This document shows positions 9,842-23,024 of a stretch of DNA of 64,000 bases, in pieces. Under the pieces are notes generated by a model. The model saw only the letters and a program-made list of their open reading frames with translations. It did no database searches and was not told where the DNA came from. The position numbers and the translations under genes were made by a program. This stretch comes from Liolophura sinensis. Taxonomy: Eukaryota > Mollusca > Polyplacophora > Chitonida > Chitonidae. Location of the stretch: positions 37,910,458 through 37,974,457 of the forward strand of contig NC_088300.1 in assembly GCF_032854445.1 (NCBI RefSeq), read 5' to 3'. Each line of letters starts with the position of its first letter. Positions within the stretch are counted from its first letter, which is position 1.

Positions 9842-12316
9842 TAAGATGTGCCAGCGGCTAAGTCGAGAAATTTATAATTTTCGGGAAACAATATGCACAG
9901 AGGGATTCAACAATAGAACATCACTCTTTTGATATGGGGCTGTAGATGAGCTCGGTACACGCAGCACCTTGTGAGATAGGCCCCAGCCAGTAAACTCCAG
10001 TAAACAAGGTAATAACTCGTGAAGTTTGTAATTTATGGTCATTTACAGCACAAAGGGCATCCCGTCATAGTACTGTGATTTCCACGTATGCTCAGTACAT
10101 ATTGCGGGATCTTTACTTGTTGCTGGACGCCACCGTTATAACTCTAAACAGCGCATAGCTTAGGCAATCCATCAGGGCAGTGAGCAAGGATGCAAAACCC
10201 CTGGTGTGAAGGAACCATTTCTGTTCGTTAATTGGTTTTCATAACATGTGCTTAAATTTCACACATCAGGACCTGCTTGAAGTCCGCTGTCAATACGTCA
10301 CATTGTACATGCTGTTCGCCAAATTGCATGTCGACAACTAGAAGACCTAACAACCCCTATCATAGCAACATGGCATGAACACCCTCCTTTTACAACAATG
10401 CCTTGCCACAACCAATCAATAACGTAACTAGGTCTTAGGGCTGTAATCTTCTCGGGAATATCCAGATTATGGTCTCAATCCATGAAAACATCAGCACGTC
10501 GATAACGTCTCCCTCTGGACTTTTGGATCTAGTCCGGTACCTGGATCCTTGTTACCTCCCCTTGTTCTAACAATCGACATGTCATTCAGATTATGCGTAT
10601 GGACTAATATTCTGTCGACTTTTTGACCCAAAGGTTATCCAAAATTTTGTGATTTCACACCTAATGAATGAATGACTTCAACTTCAAACCTTTACATACA
10701 TATTACGTGTACAGAATAGTCACAAAACATTGACGGTGTGTAAAGAGTACGGCTTAATCAACATGGCTATTTCTGACAAACTATTCCGGAAGCAAGATTC
10801 TCCAGCCACCCCACCCCCCGTCCCCAAAACTGACAACCTTTCACCCCACAAGCTATAGATAACTGTAAATTTAGCGGAGACATGCCGCTTTATTTCTAAA
10901 ATCGATGGAACTGTGTTTACCACTTTCCTCTACGCAGATAGCAGACATATCGTGTTTGATCGATACGAGGCGTGCATGGGGAGGTTGTCGGTAATGGCCG
11001 ATCGCGATATATATGATATTATGTGCATATTACAAGCCTTGCACTTTCATGCACATCAACACCAATAACGATTCTTCTACAATAACAGTTAAAAGCGCAC
11101 ACACAAAGATAATGCTTTTTGCTTTTAAGTGAACAGTTTACACACACATCCGTGTAATGTTTGCTACAGGCCTGATTCTATACACAGTCATCCTGCGCAT
11201 GTTCATACAATAAGTAAGTAGTATGGTCACCATGGCAACCATCGATTGGCAAATGTCGTCATTTGTCATCATAGGAAATACATTTCAGCCAAGCAAAATA
11301 AGGTTAAAGCGACCTGGCTATATCTGCCTGAAGGTTTTCTGTATCTTTTCACTTTGCTACTTCCCCAATAGCCCTTATCTGTCTAGCTTGCTGGAATATT
11401 TATGGTTAGACAGGAGACTGGCATGGTTTACAAAGCAGGTGAAGAGAATTGTAAAAGTGACGTTCCTGATGGGGTGACGTTAGCACTGCAGGTCAGCAGA
11501 CGGTTCATCATCAAAGCGCGAAGGCATGCAGTGTTAAGCTTGATATAATATTACATCATAATCAAGCCTTTCACATGACAGACGACCCGTTCTCTTCCCA
11601 CACAATTCATCTGTGTACATACACGAGGTTTGAGAGTTGCACTAGCTTCTCTACAACGACATTAACAGCACGTTACCAAGGCATGACAGAATGAATCTGT
11701 CGGTCTGTCGTTCGATTTTCTTCTCAAAATTTTACCGGCTCGACCTCACATTTGCCGCGTAGGGTATATATTGATGGGCACTAAAAGAAGTGTAAGGGAG
11801 GAGTATTCGAAAAACTACGCAATGCGTGTACAAATTAGACGATGAAAACTACACAAATTTTTTAACTTACTAAAATGCTTGATTGGATTTTAAGCCTAGA
11901 AAACCATATTCTTTTTGTCGTCTGAAAACTGCTCCCATATTTGTAGTAGACCAAACTTAATACATGAAGAATTGATTCGGAGTTCCGTAAATAATATTTA
12001 TGGAAGTGGATTATGAAATTATAAATACGTCGGTTTTGTAAGATGAGTTTTGGAACACGCTTGGCATTCAAAACTATTCGCATTGCTCACATATGTTATC
12101 ATGTTTTTACATGTGATTGCAACTGCAACATCATATAAAAGCTAACCTGTGGTGATCTAAACTTTCGTAAGTATAACTAGCCAAATATACAATTTTATAC
12201 GCTTTCAGCAGTCCACATATAAAGCATGTTCAAGACTATATATAATCATTTGATTTTCTTCTGCATGCCTGAATCTGGTGTTTGTTCATTGTTTTACTGA
12301 ATTTTTTGTTTGTGTA
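9842..12316. other. No gene recognised
   Basis: Only short ORFs without recognisable motifs. Contains the X-box-like site at 11226. Confidence 0.5.
11226..11239 (+). promoter_or_regulatory. X-box-like (RFX) motif
   Basis: GTCACCATGGCAAC fits the imperfect inverted-repeat RFX consensus (GTNRCC, spacer, RGYAAC). RFX sites often mark ciliary genes, but no adjacent gene is identified here. Confidence 0.35.
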
Positions 12317-13722
12317 TAGCAATATGCTCAGAATGTAAGTCGACCATAACCAAACATTGCACTTCTGTCCAGCTATATGCTCAGAATGTAAGTCGACCAT
12401 AACCAAACATTGCACTTCTGTCCAGCTATATGCTCAGAATGTAAGTCGACCATAACCAAACATTGCACTTCTGTCCAGCTATATGCTCAGAATGTAAGTC
12501 GACCATAATCAAACATTGCACTTCTGTCCAGCTATATGCTCAGAATGTAAGTCGACCATAACCAAACATTGCACTTCTGTCCAGCTATATGCTCAGAATG
12601 TAAGTCGACCATAACCAAACATTGCACTTCTGTCCAGCTATATGCTCAGAATGTAAGTCGACCATAATCAAACATTGCACTTCTGTCCAGCTATATGCTC
12701 AGAATGTAAGTCGACCATAACCAAACATTGCACTTCTGTCCAGCTATATGCTCAGAATGTAAGTCGACCATAACCAAACATTGCACTTCTGTCCAGCTAT
12801 ATGCTCAGAATGTAAGTCGACCATAACCAAACATTGCACTTCTGTCCAGCTATATGCTCAGAATGTAAGTCGACCATAATCAAACATTGCACTTCTGTCC
12901 AGCTATATGCTCAGAATGTAAGTCGACCATAACCAAACATTGCACTTCTGTCCAGCTATATGCTCAGAATGTAAGTCGACCATAACCAAACATTGAACTT
13001 TTGTCTAGCTATATGCTCAGAAAGTAACCCGACCGTAACCAAACATTGCACTTCTGTCCAGCTATATGCTCAGAAAGTAAGCCGGCCGTAATCAAACACT
13101 GAACTTTTGTTTAGCTATATGCTCAGAAAGTAACCCGACCGTAACCAAACATAGCACTTCTGTCCAGCTATATGCTCAGAAAGTAACCCGGCCGTCCTCA
13201 AACATTGACTTTTGTCTAGCTATATGCTCAGAATGCATCCCAATAGTAATCAAACATTGCACTTCTGTCCAGCTATATGCTCAGAAAGTAAGCCGGCCGT
13301 AATCAAACATTGCACTTCTGTCCAGCTATATGCTCAGAAAGTAACCCGGCCGTCCTCAAACATTGACTTTTGTCTAGCTATATGCTCAGAATGCATCCCA
13401 ATAGTAATCAAACATTGCACTTCTGTCCAGCTATATGCTCAGAAAGTAAGCCGGCCGTAATCAAACATTGCACTTCTGTCCAGCTATATGCTCAGAAAGT
13501 AACCCGGTCGTAACCGAACACTGCACTTCCGTGTAGTTATATACTAAAAAAGTAACGCGGCCGCAACCAAACATTGCCCTTCTTGCCAGCTATATACTCA
13601 GAAAGTAACCCGACCGCAACCAAACATTGCCCTTCTTTCCAGCTATATGCTCAGAAAGTAACCCGCCCGAACCAAACATTGCACTTCTGTGCAGCTATAT
13701 GCTCAGAAAGTAACATTCCTGA
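12317..13722. repeat. 53-bp minisatellite, about 26 copies
   Basis: The unit contains AGCTATATGCTCAGAATGTA and CCAAACATTGCACTTCTGTC. Copies from 12317 to about 13000 are nearly identical. Later copies diverge, and a three-unit block (about 158 bp) is itself duplicated near 13181 and 13338. Confidence 0.95.
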
Positions 13723-16700
13723 GTAGCAACGTCGAAAAGTAACACAAGTAAGAAAAAATTCACTTTCCGTCTAGCTGACTTTACTGAAAGTAATCAAGCA
13801 TTTCACTCCGTGTGTAACTTACGCTTGTCACGATAATCTGGCAGTAACCAAACATTTCACCATGCCTCTAAAGCAGCCACACAGTATCACCAAACACTGT
13901 AACCGTCAAAAGAAAACCAAAAACCAATAGCTTCATATATGTAGAGGGGAATTTCATATGGTTATTGATTTACTGTAGGTCCTATACACTACATATATAG
14001 AACTCATACATGTATATTGACAGCGTGGCTTGCTACTTCACAACATATTAATTGACAATATGTTAATTGGCAATTGACATTTCAGTGACAAGGATTCATG
14101 CACTCAACAGGCAGAGATCATTCCAACACAGAACAAAGTCTTTATTTAAACATAACATATATTTTATAATAATAAAGAGCAGTAATACTTGCACTGATCA
14201 CTCGATCAACCAGTCACATAGAATAATCCGGAATTGTGCTGGGGTCTTCAAGGCTATATACACATGCACGTTATACAGGTTATATCTTAAATGTAAAAAT
14301 TTGGAAAAAAACCCCCAAAACAATACAATATATTATATGCAACAAAGCATCCTGCGGAGATATAGGTTTAGAGCGCTGAGAACTGAGACAGATAACACGG
14401 AAATAAATTGTTGCAGAAGTGTTTATGAGCATCCTGTATGAACTGTTACTCCGGTTCCTATACCTTCTCACCTAAGGTTCTTCTCAACCACCTCCCCCCC
14501 CCACCCCCGCACCAAAAAAAAAAAGAAAAAAAAAGTGGGCATCAATATTAACGATAGGTAAAGTATATCGACACAAATGCAGAACAATTTTATCAAAATA
14601 AGTCTTTCAAACTTTTTTCTTTCAACAATCAGAACACTACGTAACAACAATTTAATAAGCAGATATATAGGCCCACTTTCACTCTCCCTTCCTCTCGTAC
14701 TATAACACATTTGTCATTATTTAGTATAATACAAAATTATTAGTATAGCTGCTTCTCCGCTTTTGTTTTAATCCATGTTACTTCTCTGCCAACTTTGAAA
14801 TTTATTCATCTTACACATGTATCCATTCTAGTGTTTTCAAACCATTTATTCATATTCCGCTGGCTATAAATGGATATTTAAGCAAAATTCATGGTTTTAG
14901 TATGTCAATAATACATAAGGCATTATCAGTGCCTCATGAGGCACTGATATAAAAGGAAGTGATTTCAGATCTTTGCAAGTTTTACAGAACAAATTAACCC
15001 CTATTTTCAGCACCATTTCCTCAGTCTAATACATTTGCTCAGAACAACAAAAACTAACAGTATCACATATCACTTTGCTGCAGGCTGATATAATAACATA
15101 TATGTTTTCTCAATAATTAACAGTAATACAGTTATATATGTATAAACAGTTAGATAAATAAATAAATACATAAATAACTAGACAGTAAGACATATATATA
15201 TATGACAGTAAAATCAAGGTACCATTATACACAGACAGTTTAACAGGAATTCATGTATTGCAAAAAGAAAAACAACCAAGAGGACGAAAATCATAATTGT
15301 GCACGAGATATTTACATCCAGCAAATTTTCTCTGTATTTCAAAACCACAAACTACCTTCAGATATACCGACAGTTTATCCTAAAACAAGTTACAGACAAT
15401 ACAGATTGGTAACAAATAGTAGAACGGTCCTAATTAGAGTTATGAATGAGATCTGTATCTAGACATTTGATACTTCGCGCCCACAGTGCGGATATATTTA
15501 TACGTTAACGAGACTTAGCTTTAATCAGCCCGCTCCTCTAATACCTACATAACAACCAGAATTTCCCTGCGATTCTCTCCATGGATAATTATATTCCTGG
15601 TGACTATGCTTTTCGCAACCGGCCATTATCAAGATAAAAACATCAATAATAAGGGATGAAATACTGGAAATATCATTATATATTGTGTCCATGCAATATA
15701 TAGACTTAGTACTCCCGAAGATCAACATTTAAACATTTAACACTGACATGTTCATGCAATAAGAGGTGTCATTTACAAGATCAGTATAAGCATGCCATGT
15801 TGATCTTTGATCCTAATTCATAACTCCTTATTACCTAAACATACAAGCCTGGTCTTCTCTTTTCACAGCGTAGTTTGAATGTGTATAGCAATGAGCTTGA
15901 ACGTGCGTGTGTGATCTATTACTTGATATATCTCTATACGCTTGACTTAGCTTCTGTACGAGGGTCGTTCAAAATATTTCCCGAATACCAAAAACTAAAA
16001 ACATCCTCCGATGAACCATATGTTATTTGAGAAAAGTGAAAGTGCCGTCGTGTTAAAATGCAAAACATACATATCTTTGGGGAAAAAAACTCGTGCAGAT
16101 TTGCCTCAGCTGGTTTCCAAATACCCCTTACCATTCCTCCGCGGTTTGGTGCGCCCCATCTAGGTCGCGGCGTGGAGAAGAAAAGAAAAGTTTTCCTGGC
16201 CTACACCATAACCTCTAGGGACAAGGTTAAAATAGCGCATGCCTATACGCACCATTTCTATTATATTTACAGGAACTAAGTTCAGTCTGAATGACATGGA
16301 GCTTGATGTACATACTGTCCCGTGTCATTAAGATGAGAATACCATGGTATACCGCACCTGGGTGGATTTCTACAGGCAAGACAAGTCACACATGTGCCTC
16401 AGCTTTTCACTGGTAGTCGTCAAAGTAAGGCAGTCAGGCAAACACCGGTTTCTCATTGGCTGGCAGACCTTGTTGCTTTCTCCAACAGGCGAGTCTGTGT
16501 TGAAACCAGGCCTAAAACATACATATTTACAGAGGCCGATCACTCATATGAATCAGACTTGAAAAAGATGGGGACTTGACATTAATCATAAACATATGAC
16601 CACATGATGACCATATGCAGTACTTTACCATCTGCCTTTTGTTGATAGTGTTTGGCTAACTACATAACAGGGAGACAATTCTGCTAACTCGGGGTATATC

Positions 16701-17667
16701 AGTTTTATTCGGCAAATGGTGAACCAATTGATCCGCTATATTGTAAGGAAAGGCATTTCTGTTTGAGTCACTTATATAAGGGAAATTCAGTCTAATTTGA
16801 ACATGTGAACCCTTGCCAAACTTGAGACTTACCCCCACCCACCCCCATCCCCCACCCCCCATATAACAGCCTCTGATGTACTGTATGTATATGCATGGAT
16901 ACAGCATCATACAAATACTGATGGCGGAAGCGACATGTACACTGTAGCACGAATGGCGACGGGAAGGTTCACCCTGACCAGGAATAATCCTGCTAACATT
17001 ATCATGGCGAAAATGAAGAAAGTACATCAGAAGCTTTTACGATCTATAGATGAAAAAGTAGGAAGAATGTTTGCTGGAATAAATCCACTGTGTGGATAAC
17101 CTGAAAAATTTCGGGGAAGTGGAAAGGGTCGAGGAACATATGTTTCCCCTAGACTTATTTGATGCCATTCTCTTCCGGAGCTGTTGAACGTATATAGGTT
17201 CCGTGTGTCCGCGCAATGCGAAACCACAGATGTTGAGATGATTAACGAATACATGTCACCAATATGCTGACTGGTTTTGTAAAAAAACTCTTGGCCCTTT
17301 TCAACTTCAGGTGTAAATGACCGCAAAGTTCAACAAACGGTGGATCCTGTACGCTTGGTGAATCCTGCACGCTTGCTCGAACTTGAACGCGGCATGTCCA
17401 CTTTTTAAGCCGCGTTCATACCATGCGATTTGTCGTATCGATCGAGGCTCGTCCAATCCCATACAAAGTGGAACGAAAACGGACAGGTGTATTTCTTAGG
17501 TTGCGTTAATTCGGACGATGCGATCCGCCGAATTCTACAACCGCATGAAATAGTTAATGTTCTATTTTCATTCCATACGTCAAATTCAACTGGCCGACTC
17601 GAAAGTCGCAGAGTGAATGCGGGTTGAAACAAACTAGTGAGTTGCGTGCCCCTTACTTCTTGTGTGG
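13723..17667. other. No gene recognised
   Basis: Poly-A and poly-C tracts lie near 14495-14535, with AT-rich stretches at 15100-15200 and C-rich DNA near 16830-16860. A mariner-like terminus is noted separately at 15957. Confidence 0.5.
15957..15985 (+). mobile_element. Possible mariner-type terminal inverted repeat
   Basis: TACGAGGGTCGTTCAAAATA resembles the ends of mariner-family transposons as remembered. No matching opposite end or transposase was found. Confidence 0.3.
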
Positions 17668-18236
17668 GGTTGCATATGCCTATGTACTCGCATATTTATA
17701 TGCTTAAGTACTCGCATGTTTATATGCCTATGTACTCGCATGTTTATATGCTTATGTACTCGCATATTTATATGCTTAAGTACTCGCAAATTTATATGCT
17801 TATGTACTCGCATGTTTATATGCCTTTGTACTCGCATGTTTATATGCCTATGCACTAGCATGTTTATATGCCTATGTTCTCGCATGTTTATATGCTTATG
17901 TACTCGCATGTTTATATGCCCATGTACCCGCATGTTTATATGCTTAAGTACTCGCATGTTTATATGTCTATGTACTGGCATATTTGTATGCTTAAGTACT
18001 CGCATATTTATATGCCTAGGTACTCACATGTTTATATGACTGTGCTCGCATGTTTATATGCTTATATACTCGCATGTTTATATGCCTATGTACTCGCATG
18101 TGTATATACCTATGTACCCGCATGTTTATATGCTTATTTACTCGCACGTTTATATGCCTATGCATTCGCATGTTTATCTGTCTATGTACTCACATGTTGA
18201 TATGATTATGTACTCGCATGCTTACATGCAGGTAGT
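17668..18236. repeat. 24-bp minisatellite, about 23 copies
   Basis: The unit contains TACTCGCATGTTTATATGCC at 24-bp spacing. It gives open frames of 8-residue repeats on both strands. Confidence 0.95.
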
Positions 18237-18666
18237 CTCACATTTCCGCGTGCGTAACTTTACTATTGTACAATATACAATATAAACTGTGGAGAAGAAA
18301 CACGTGAAATGATATACTAGCGTACATAATAGACTGTTACGTGGGACTTTGGATTCAGTCAAGCATGGTATTTTGTACAAATGTCACAACCTATGTTAGT
18401 CTCTACAACCGTTCAGTCTACATTGAAGGTTTCCATACAAAACGTGCGAACTAAATACAAAACCAATGCCCACAGTACCACAGTTTAATCTACACAATGT
18501 ATCTGATCAGGATTTCTTTCCCATATACCGTCCTACATGTATCTCAAAATTGAAATATATTATTGTCCAATATTCCTTCTTTATATACATGTATGTACTA
18601 CGCATGTGTAAAATCAGGGGACATCGTAAGATGGTTCGCTAGACGTATTTGCGACTTCTGAGAAGC

Positions 18667-18795
18667 AATTTATTTATTTACTTATTTATTTGATTGGTGT
18701 TTTACGCCGTACTCAAGAATATTTCACGTATACGACGGCGGCCAACAATATGGTGGGAGGAAACCGGGCAGAGCCCCTGGGAAACCCACGACCTC
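18667..18795 (-). mobile_element. tRNA-derived SINE, 3' part only
   Basis: The (ATTT)n tail is followed by GATTGGTGTTTTACGCCGTA and GGGAAACCCACGACC, then the copy stops. No head. Confidence 0.85.
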
Positions 18796-19150
18796 TGAGA
18801 AGTAAAAAGCTATAAATACGGCTGTACACATAAACAAACAGAGGGCATAATTGGTGTAAAAACCTAACGACAGGTGAGATCAACAACTAACATGATTGTT
18901 TTGAAAGATGTGATTTCCATTCAGTAAGGTCGAAGTTATATGTTTTCTTCGCATCTAACAAAGGCTGACTTTAATCTTCAGTGGAATTAAAAGGTGATAA
19001 TTCTAAATGAGTGAAAACAGCGAAACTCATTATCGATTTGTTGCCGTCAAACAGTCAGTCTTGATCAGGGGTCGATTATATGGCCTATATATTGATTTCG
19101 ACAGCCGGCCTGCCTATATTACATGTATATATGTATGCATCGATTCACAC

Positions 19151-19716
19151 ACCACAATACTGGTGTACACTGTAACTGGGTGGGGTGTCATGTCTGATGT
19201 CAGTACACTGTGACTGGGTTGGGTGTCATGACTGATGTTAGTACACTGTTACTGGGTGGGATGCCATGACTCATGTCAGTACACTATGACTGGATGGGGT
19301 GTCATGTCTGATGTAAGTAAAGTGACTGGGTGGGTGTCATGTCAAATATCAGCACACTGTGATTGAGTGGGCATCATGTCAGATATCAGTGCCCTGTGAC
19401 TGGGTGGGTGTCATGTCAGATATCAGTGTACACTTTGATTGGGTGGAATGTTATGTCTGGTTTCAGCACACTGTGACTGGGTGGGATGTCATGTCTGATG
19501 CCAGTACACTGTGACTGGGTGGGTGTTATCTTATGTCGCCAGTACACTTTGACTGGGTGGGGTGTCACGTCTAATGTCAGCACACTGTGACTGGGTGTCG
19601 TGTCAGTTATCAGTACACTGTGAATGAGTGGGTGTCATGTCAGACATCAGTGCCCTGTGACTGGGTGGGTGTCATGTCAGTTATAAATACAATGTGACTG
19701 GGTGGGTGTCATGTAT
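19151..19716. repeat. 38-bp minisatellite, about 15 copies
   Basis: The unit contains GTGACTGGGTGGGTGTCATG. It ends about 95 bases from the homeobox exon, inside the predicted intron that follows it. Confidence 0.9.
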
Positions 19717-19809
19717 GTCTGGTTATTTAACAATACCTTCGAACGATGTAGAAGTGTTCATGTGCCCCTGCAAATGTCCCACAGCGTATACGTCCTGCCA
19801 TATGCCTAC

Positions 19810-19980
19810 CTTAACCTGGTTCTCTCCAAGCCCCACTTCCGCCGATATAATTGTCAACTCAAAGTCGGCCGGATTTCTGTTCTCTTCAAAGCTTTTCTCC
19901 AGCATAGCCTCCTGCTCGGCGGTTATCTTTGGAAGGAGGTGGGAAGGGGTGAGGTACGCCTGGATACCCTGGGCGGACAT
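19810..19980 (-). CDS. Homeobox gene, first coding exon (possibly HOPX-like)
   Basis: A 57-codon open frame from an ATG at 19980 to a donor AAG/GTAGGC. Residues 18-57 read KITAEQEAMLEKSFEENRNP then ADFELTIISAEVGLGENQVK. These fit homeodomain helix 1 (LEKSFEEN), helix 2 (ELTIISAEVGL) and the start of helix 3 (ENQVK), with canonical spacing. The split falls between homeodomain residues 46 and 47, a common intron position just before the WF motif. The short N-terminus beginning MSA and the AExGLxE block recall HOPX, but HOPX has one extra residue in the first loop, so the class is uncertain. An upstream in-frame ATG at 20034 is possible. The second exon (WFxxR) was not found. Confidence 0.6.
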
Positions 19981-20618
19981 ATTCACGGTTGGGCCCACTC
20001 TCACGCTCTGTATCACTTCACCCACCTTACACAAGCTGACACAGGACGGGTGCTCACATGTGTTTGTTATCGTACTAGAAATGGCGCGGATCGCTAAGAA
20101 TGAACAGCTCGGGTTACAGGCAAGCAGCTGTGGACTCCACGAACCACTGCGTCAGTACGAGACCGGGCCTTGGGGAAGCTGCTTCTTACATATTCAGCTG
20201 CTTAAATATTGCAGGCGTCAGCCGCGCTGCTTGGTCGAGCCGGGCCGTCAGCGAGCGGACTGTCAAATTTGGTCGCCCTGGTTCTGATGCCCGACCGTGC
20301 CTCACAACTGAGTGGTTGTAGTTGCAGAGCTATAACGCTGTACGTCAGAGGCATGGACGGTCACACTTCTGTATGCCAGGTAATAACCCTGCTGCATGAT
20401 AACGTCTGCAAAACTTGATCACGTTACCTATCCCTGCGTTTCAGATATAGTACATTGCACGATATGACGAATTTCAGCTGTTTTCTGATCCAGTAAGCCT
20501 TCATGATAGTAATAGCTGCAGTATACAAGTATATCGACGTTTTATGTGAAATATATTCAATTACACAGCCCGTTATACCATGTTATACCGTGAGATCTGT
20601 AGTACCGCTATTTTATTA

Positions 20619-20656
20619 TCCCTCGCCCACGTAGTGGGTGGAGGGGATACACATCT
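20619..20656. mobile_element. Hairpin-like repeat end
   Basis: CCTCGCCCACGTAGTGGGTG followed by GAGGGGATA forms a short imperfect hairpin. Similar CCCTCGCC...GGGGATA ends are, from memory, found on invertebrate DNA transposons. The rest of the element is not delimited. Confidence 0.3.
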
Positions 20657-21162
20657 ATCCCGTCACTCCGTGTGTCTTCTTAACCTTCACGTTAACAGAT
20701 CCACTATGACTCCATTCATTGATAGCAGTCCAAACTCTTGACCTGATTATTGAACAGTTGTTGTTAAAGGGGAGGTAACAATGATAAAGGTCGCGATGAT
20801 ATCTTATATGCACGGTATGTACTTTGCAAATTGTGCACACAACACACTACATTCGATGGAATACTGAAAAATCTACATGTTTACATTATTATTCAGCAAA
20901 ATAATTAGCTATTTAGGAATTTGTGTCCATGTCCCACTAACCTTTGTGTCAGGAACCGCAGTTATCTCCAGTTATTACCAACCTTTATTTGTGTACGGTC
21001 AACACCAGATAATGTCGAAGGTAGGCAATGTTGAAAACAGACTTGAGGCGTATCTACGGTGACTGATAGCGTCTATCTAAGGCTGTGTACAAACATTTAT
21101 TGCAAATATCACGGAATCTGAATCTTGTCATAACAGTACACGTTATCTAATTTACCGGCGGC

Positions 21163-21375
21163 TCCGTGGCCTATAGTGGTTAACATGCTAGCGCCGCACA
21201 ATGACACAGGAGCCTCTCACCAATGCGATCGCTGTGAGTTCAAGTCCGGTTCATGCTGGCTCCCTCTAGCGTCGTACGTTGGAAGGTTTCCTATCGCCCA
21301 CTATAATGATGGCCGCCGTCGTATAGGTGAAATATTTTTGAGTACGGCGTAAGAAAAATCCAACAAATAAATACA
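21163..21375 (+). mobile_element. tRNA-derived SINE, near full length
   Basis: Head GGCGGCTCCGTGGCCTATAG with an A-box region, B-box-like GAGTTCAAGTCC, body, then GTACGGCGTAAGAAAAATCC and an (AAAT)n-like end. Confidence 0.9.
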
Positions 21376-21415
21376 AATTATAGACAAGCTATAATGATTT
21401 TTATGTGCGGACAAA

Positions 21416-21829
21416 TTATCGTTTCATAATGTTTAATTCTAGATTAGCGCTCCCTTTGGAAAAGTGGTCTCCCCTGTGGGAGTGATCTCTTCTTGGGGTG
21501 AGTTGACTGAGCTCTGATAACCTCTGTGCACCATCTCTTGTGATCATCACATGGCAGGGTTTCATCCCTATGGTGATATTAGCATACAGAAGACAGCGTG
21601 GCTTCATTGCGGCCTTTCCAAAATTTTCTCTGAGGGAGGTAAGACGTGGTTTGGCTGAAAGAAATGTTGTGGCATTTATTTTAGTTATTCTTCGATCCGC
21701 AAGTCTCTGATCAATTTCGTCTGCACATAAATAAATAGCTAATTTATCTAAAAATGCCACCGTCTGGTTAACAAATGCATTGCAACTATTCAGCAAACGG
21801 AAAAGACCCTTTTCTTTTTTCACTCTCAT
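21416..21829 (-). CDS. Unrecognised 137-codon ORF
   Basis: Open from ATG to TAA, with a lysine-rich start (MRVKKEKGLF) and no repeat or transmembrane segment. I recognise no domain. It starts 40 bases past a SINE tail. It may be an exon, a mobile-element remnant or chance. Confidence 0.25.
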   Translation of the reverse strand: MRVKKEKGLFRLLNSCNAFVNQTVAFLDKLAIYLCADEIDQRLADRRITKINATTFLSAKPRLTSLRENFGKAAMKPRCLLYANITIGMKPCHVMITRDGAQRLSELSQLTPRRDHSHRGDHFSKGSANLELNIMKR

Positions 21830-23024
21830 TACTGATCATCATTGCATGTTGTAAAGCTGAGGTTGCTGTCCATTGTTAATCGCTTATTTGTGAGTGCTAA
21901 TTGTGAAAAGAAAATTCTTTAAAGGATTATTATCCAGATTACGGTACTTTTCCTAAGTATAAAGATTATAACGTGTTTAAAAGTATATTACCAGGATTTC
22001 CTCTGAGAAACGTAATTGTGACTTTGAATCCACCAAAAACAATAGATTTACTACACTAGCCGATCTCTAGCTGGACCCCCGGTAAAGCTCAGCGGGCGAC
22101 GTCAAAGATGACCAACCCAAGTCTAACTGACCTATATAACCAGGATATTCGTATCAAAATGATGCCATTTTCAAGATGGATTCTAGCTAGAGAGAAGCAA
22201 ATATACTGCCGTATCAATTTGAACTCATAGTGGATGGCGTTAAGTTCCGATTTATGACAATGACATCTCTGTTCAGACTTCATTTTCCAAATTTTCAGAA
22301 GTTGAACTTGATCTTTGTCCAGGCATTTCAACCCGAACTGGCAATATGGACTGCTAAACTATAGCTTTATCCTGTGTGACAATGTAGGTCTACATTTCGT
22401 GTGTACACCAGATTTAATATTTACTATTCTTTCCTTCTGCCCGCTTCACACCAAATATCATTCCATTCCCCGAGTGGATTTACTTCAAAAATGGGTTTGC
22501 GGGAATTAATTTTCGTGCATTTAATCAAAGCAATGCTGAAAGAAAATTCTTACAACTGTTTAATTTTCCTAGTCATACTATGGCCGCAATTACTCGAGCA
22601 CGTCAAACAGGTATTATGAAGGGTGGCTCGTAATCTGGATCAGAGATTAAAACAATGAGGGATGGATTATCTTTATGTAAGATTGCTTTTGCACAAGCCC
22701 TGAGCAGTATTCAAAGAGATGTCCCTTGTCTTCGCAACCTTTAATGAATAATTTTGATCACTAACCAGTATTTTAACCCTAGTTATTAATTTTGATTAAC
22801 GCAGTCAAGTAACATGATTAGTTTTTGACTGTTTTCCTTTTTAATCGTCCTCTGCAGCCGGCCAGAAACCGCTGGCATTGCCGTAGCTGTCAAACGGCCA
22901 TTGCGTTGTGGTACACAGTTCACAGTTTTATTAGAAGCTCACTCAGTGGCCCACAGGAGAGAGACATCCAATGGGATAGCGTGTATCAACGCGACATTCA
23001 TTGGTAGCCATCACGTGGTTGTAT
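21830..23024. other. No gene recognised
   Basis: Short ORFs only; no repeat structure seen. Confidence 0.45.

Noticed and set aside
12317-13722. CRISPR array
   Set aside because: Units are contiguous 53-bp repeats with no unique spacers, and the host is an animal.
17027-17326. Missing WF exon of the homeobox gene
   Set aside because: A minus-strand TGG TTT CGC near 17220 was considered, but no AG acceptor precedes it and the following residues do not fit helix 3.
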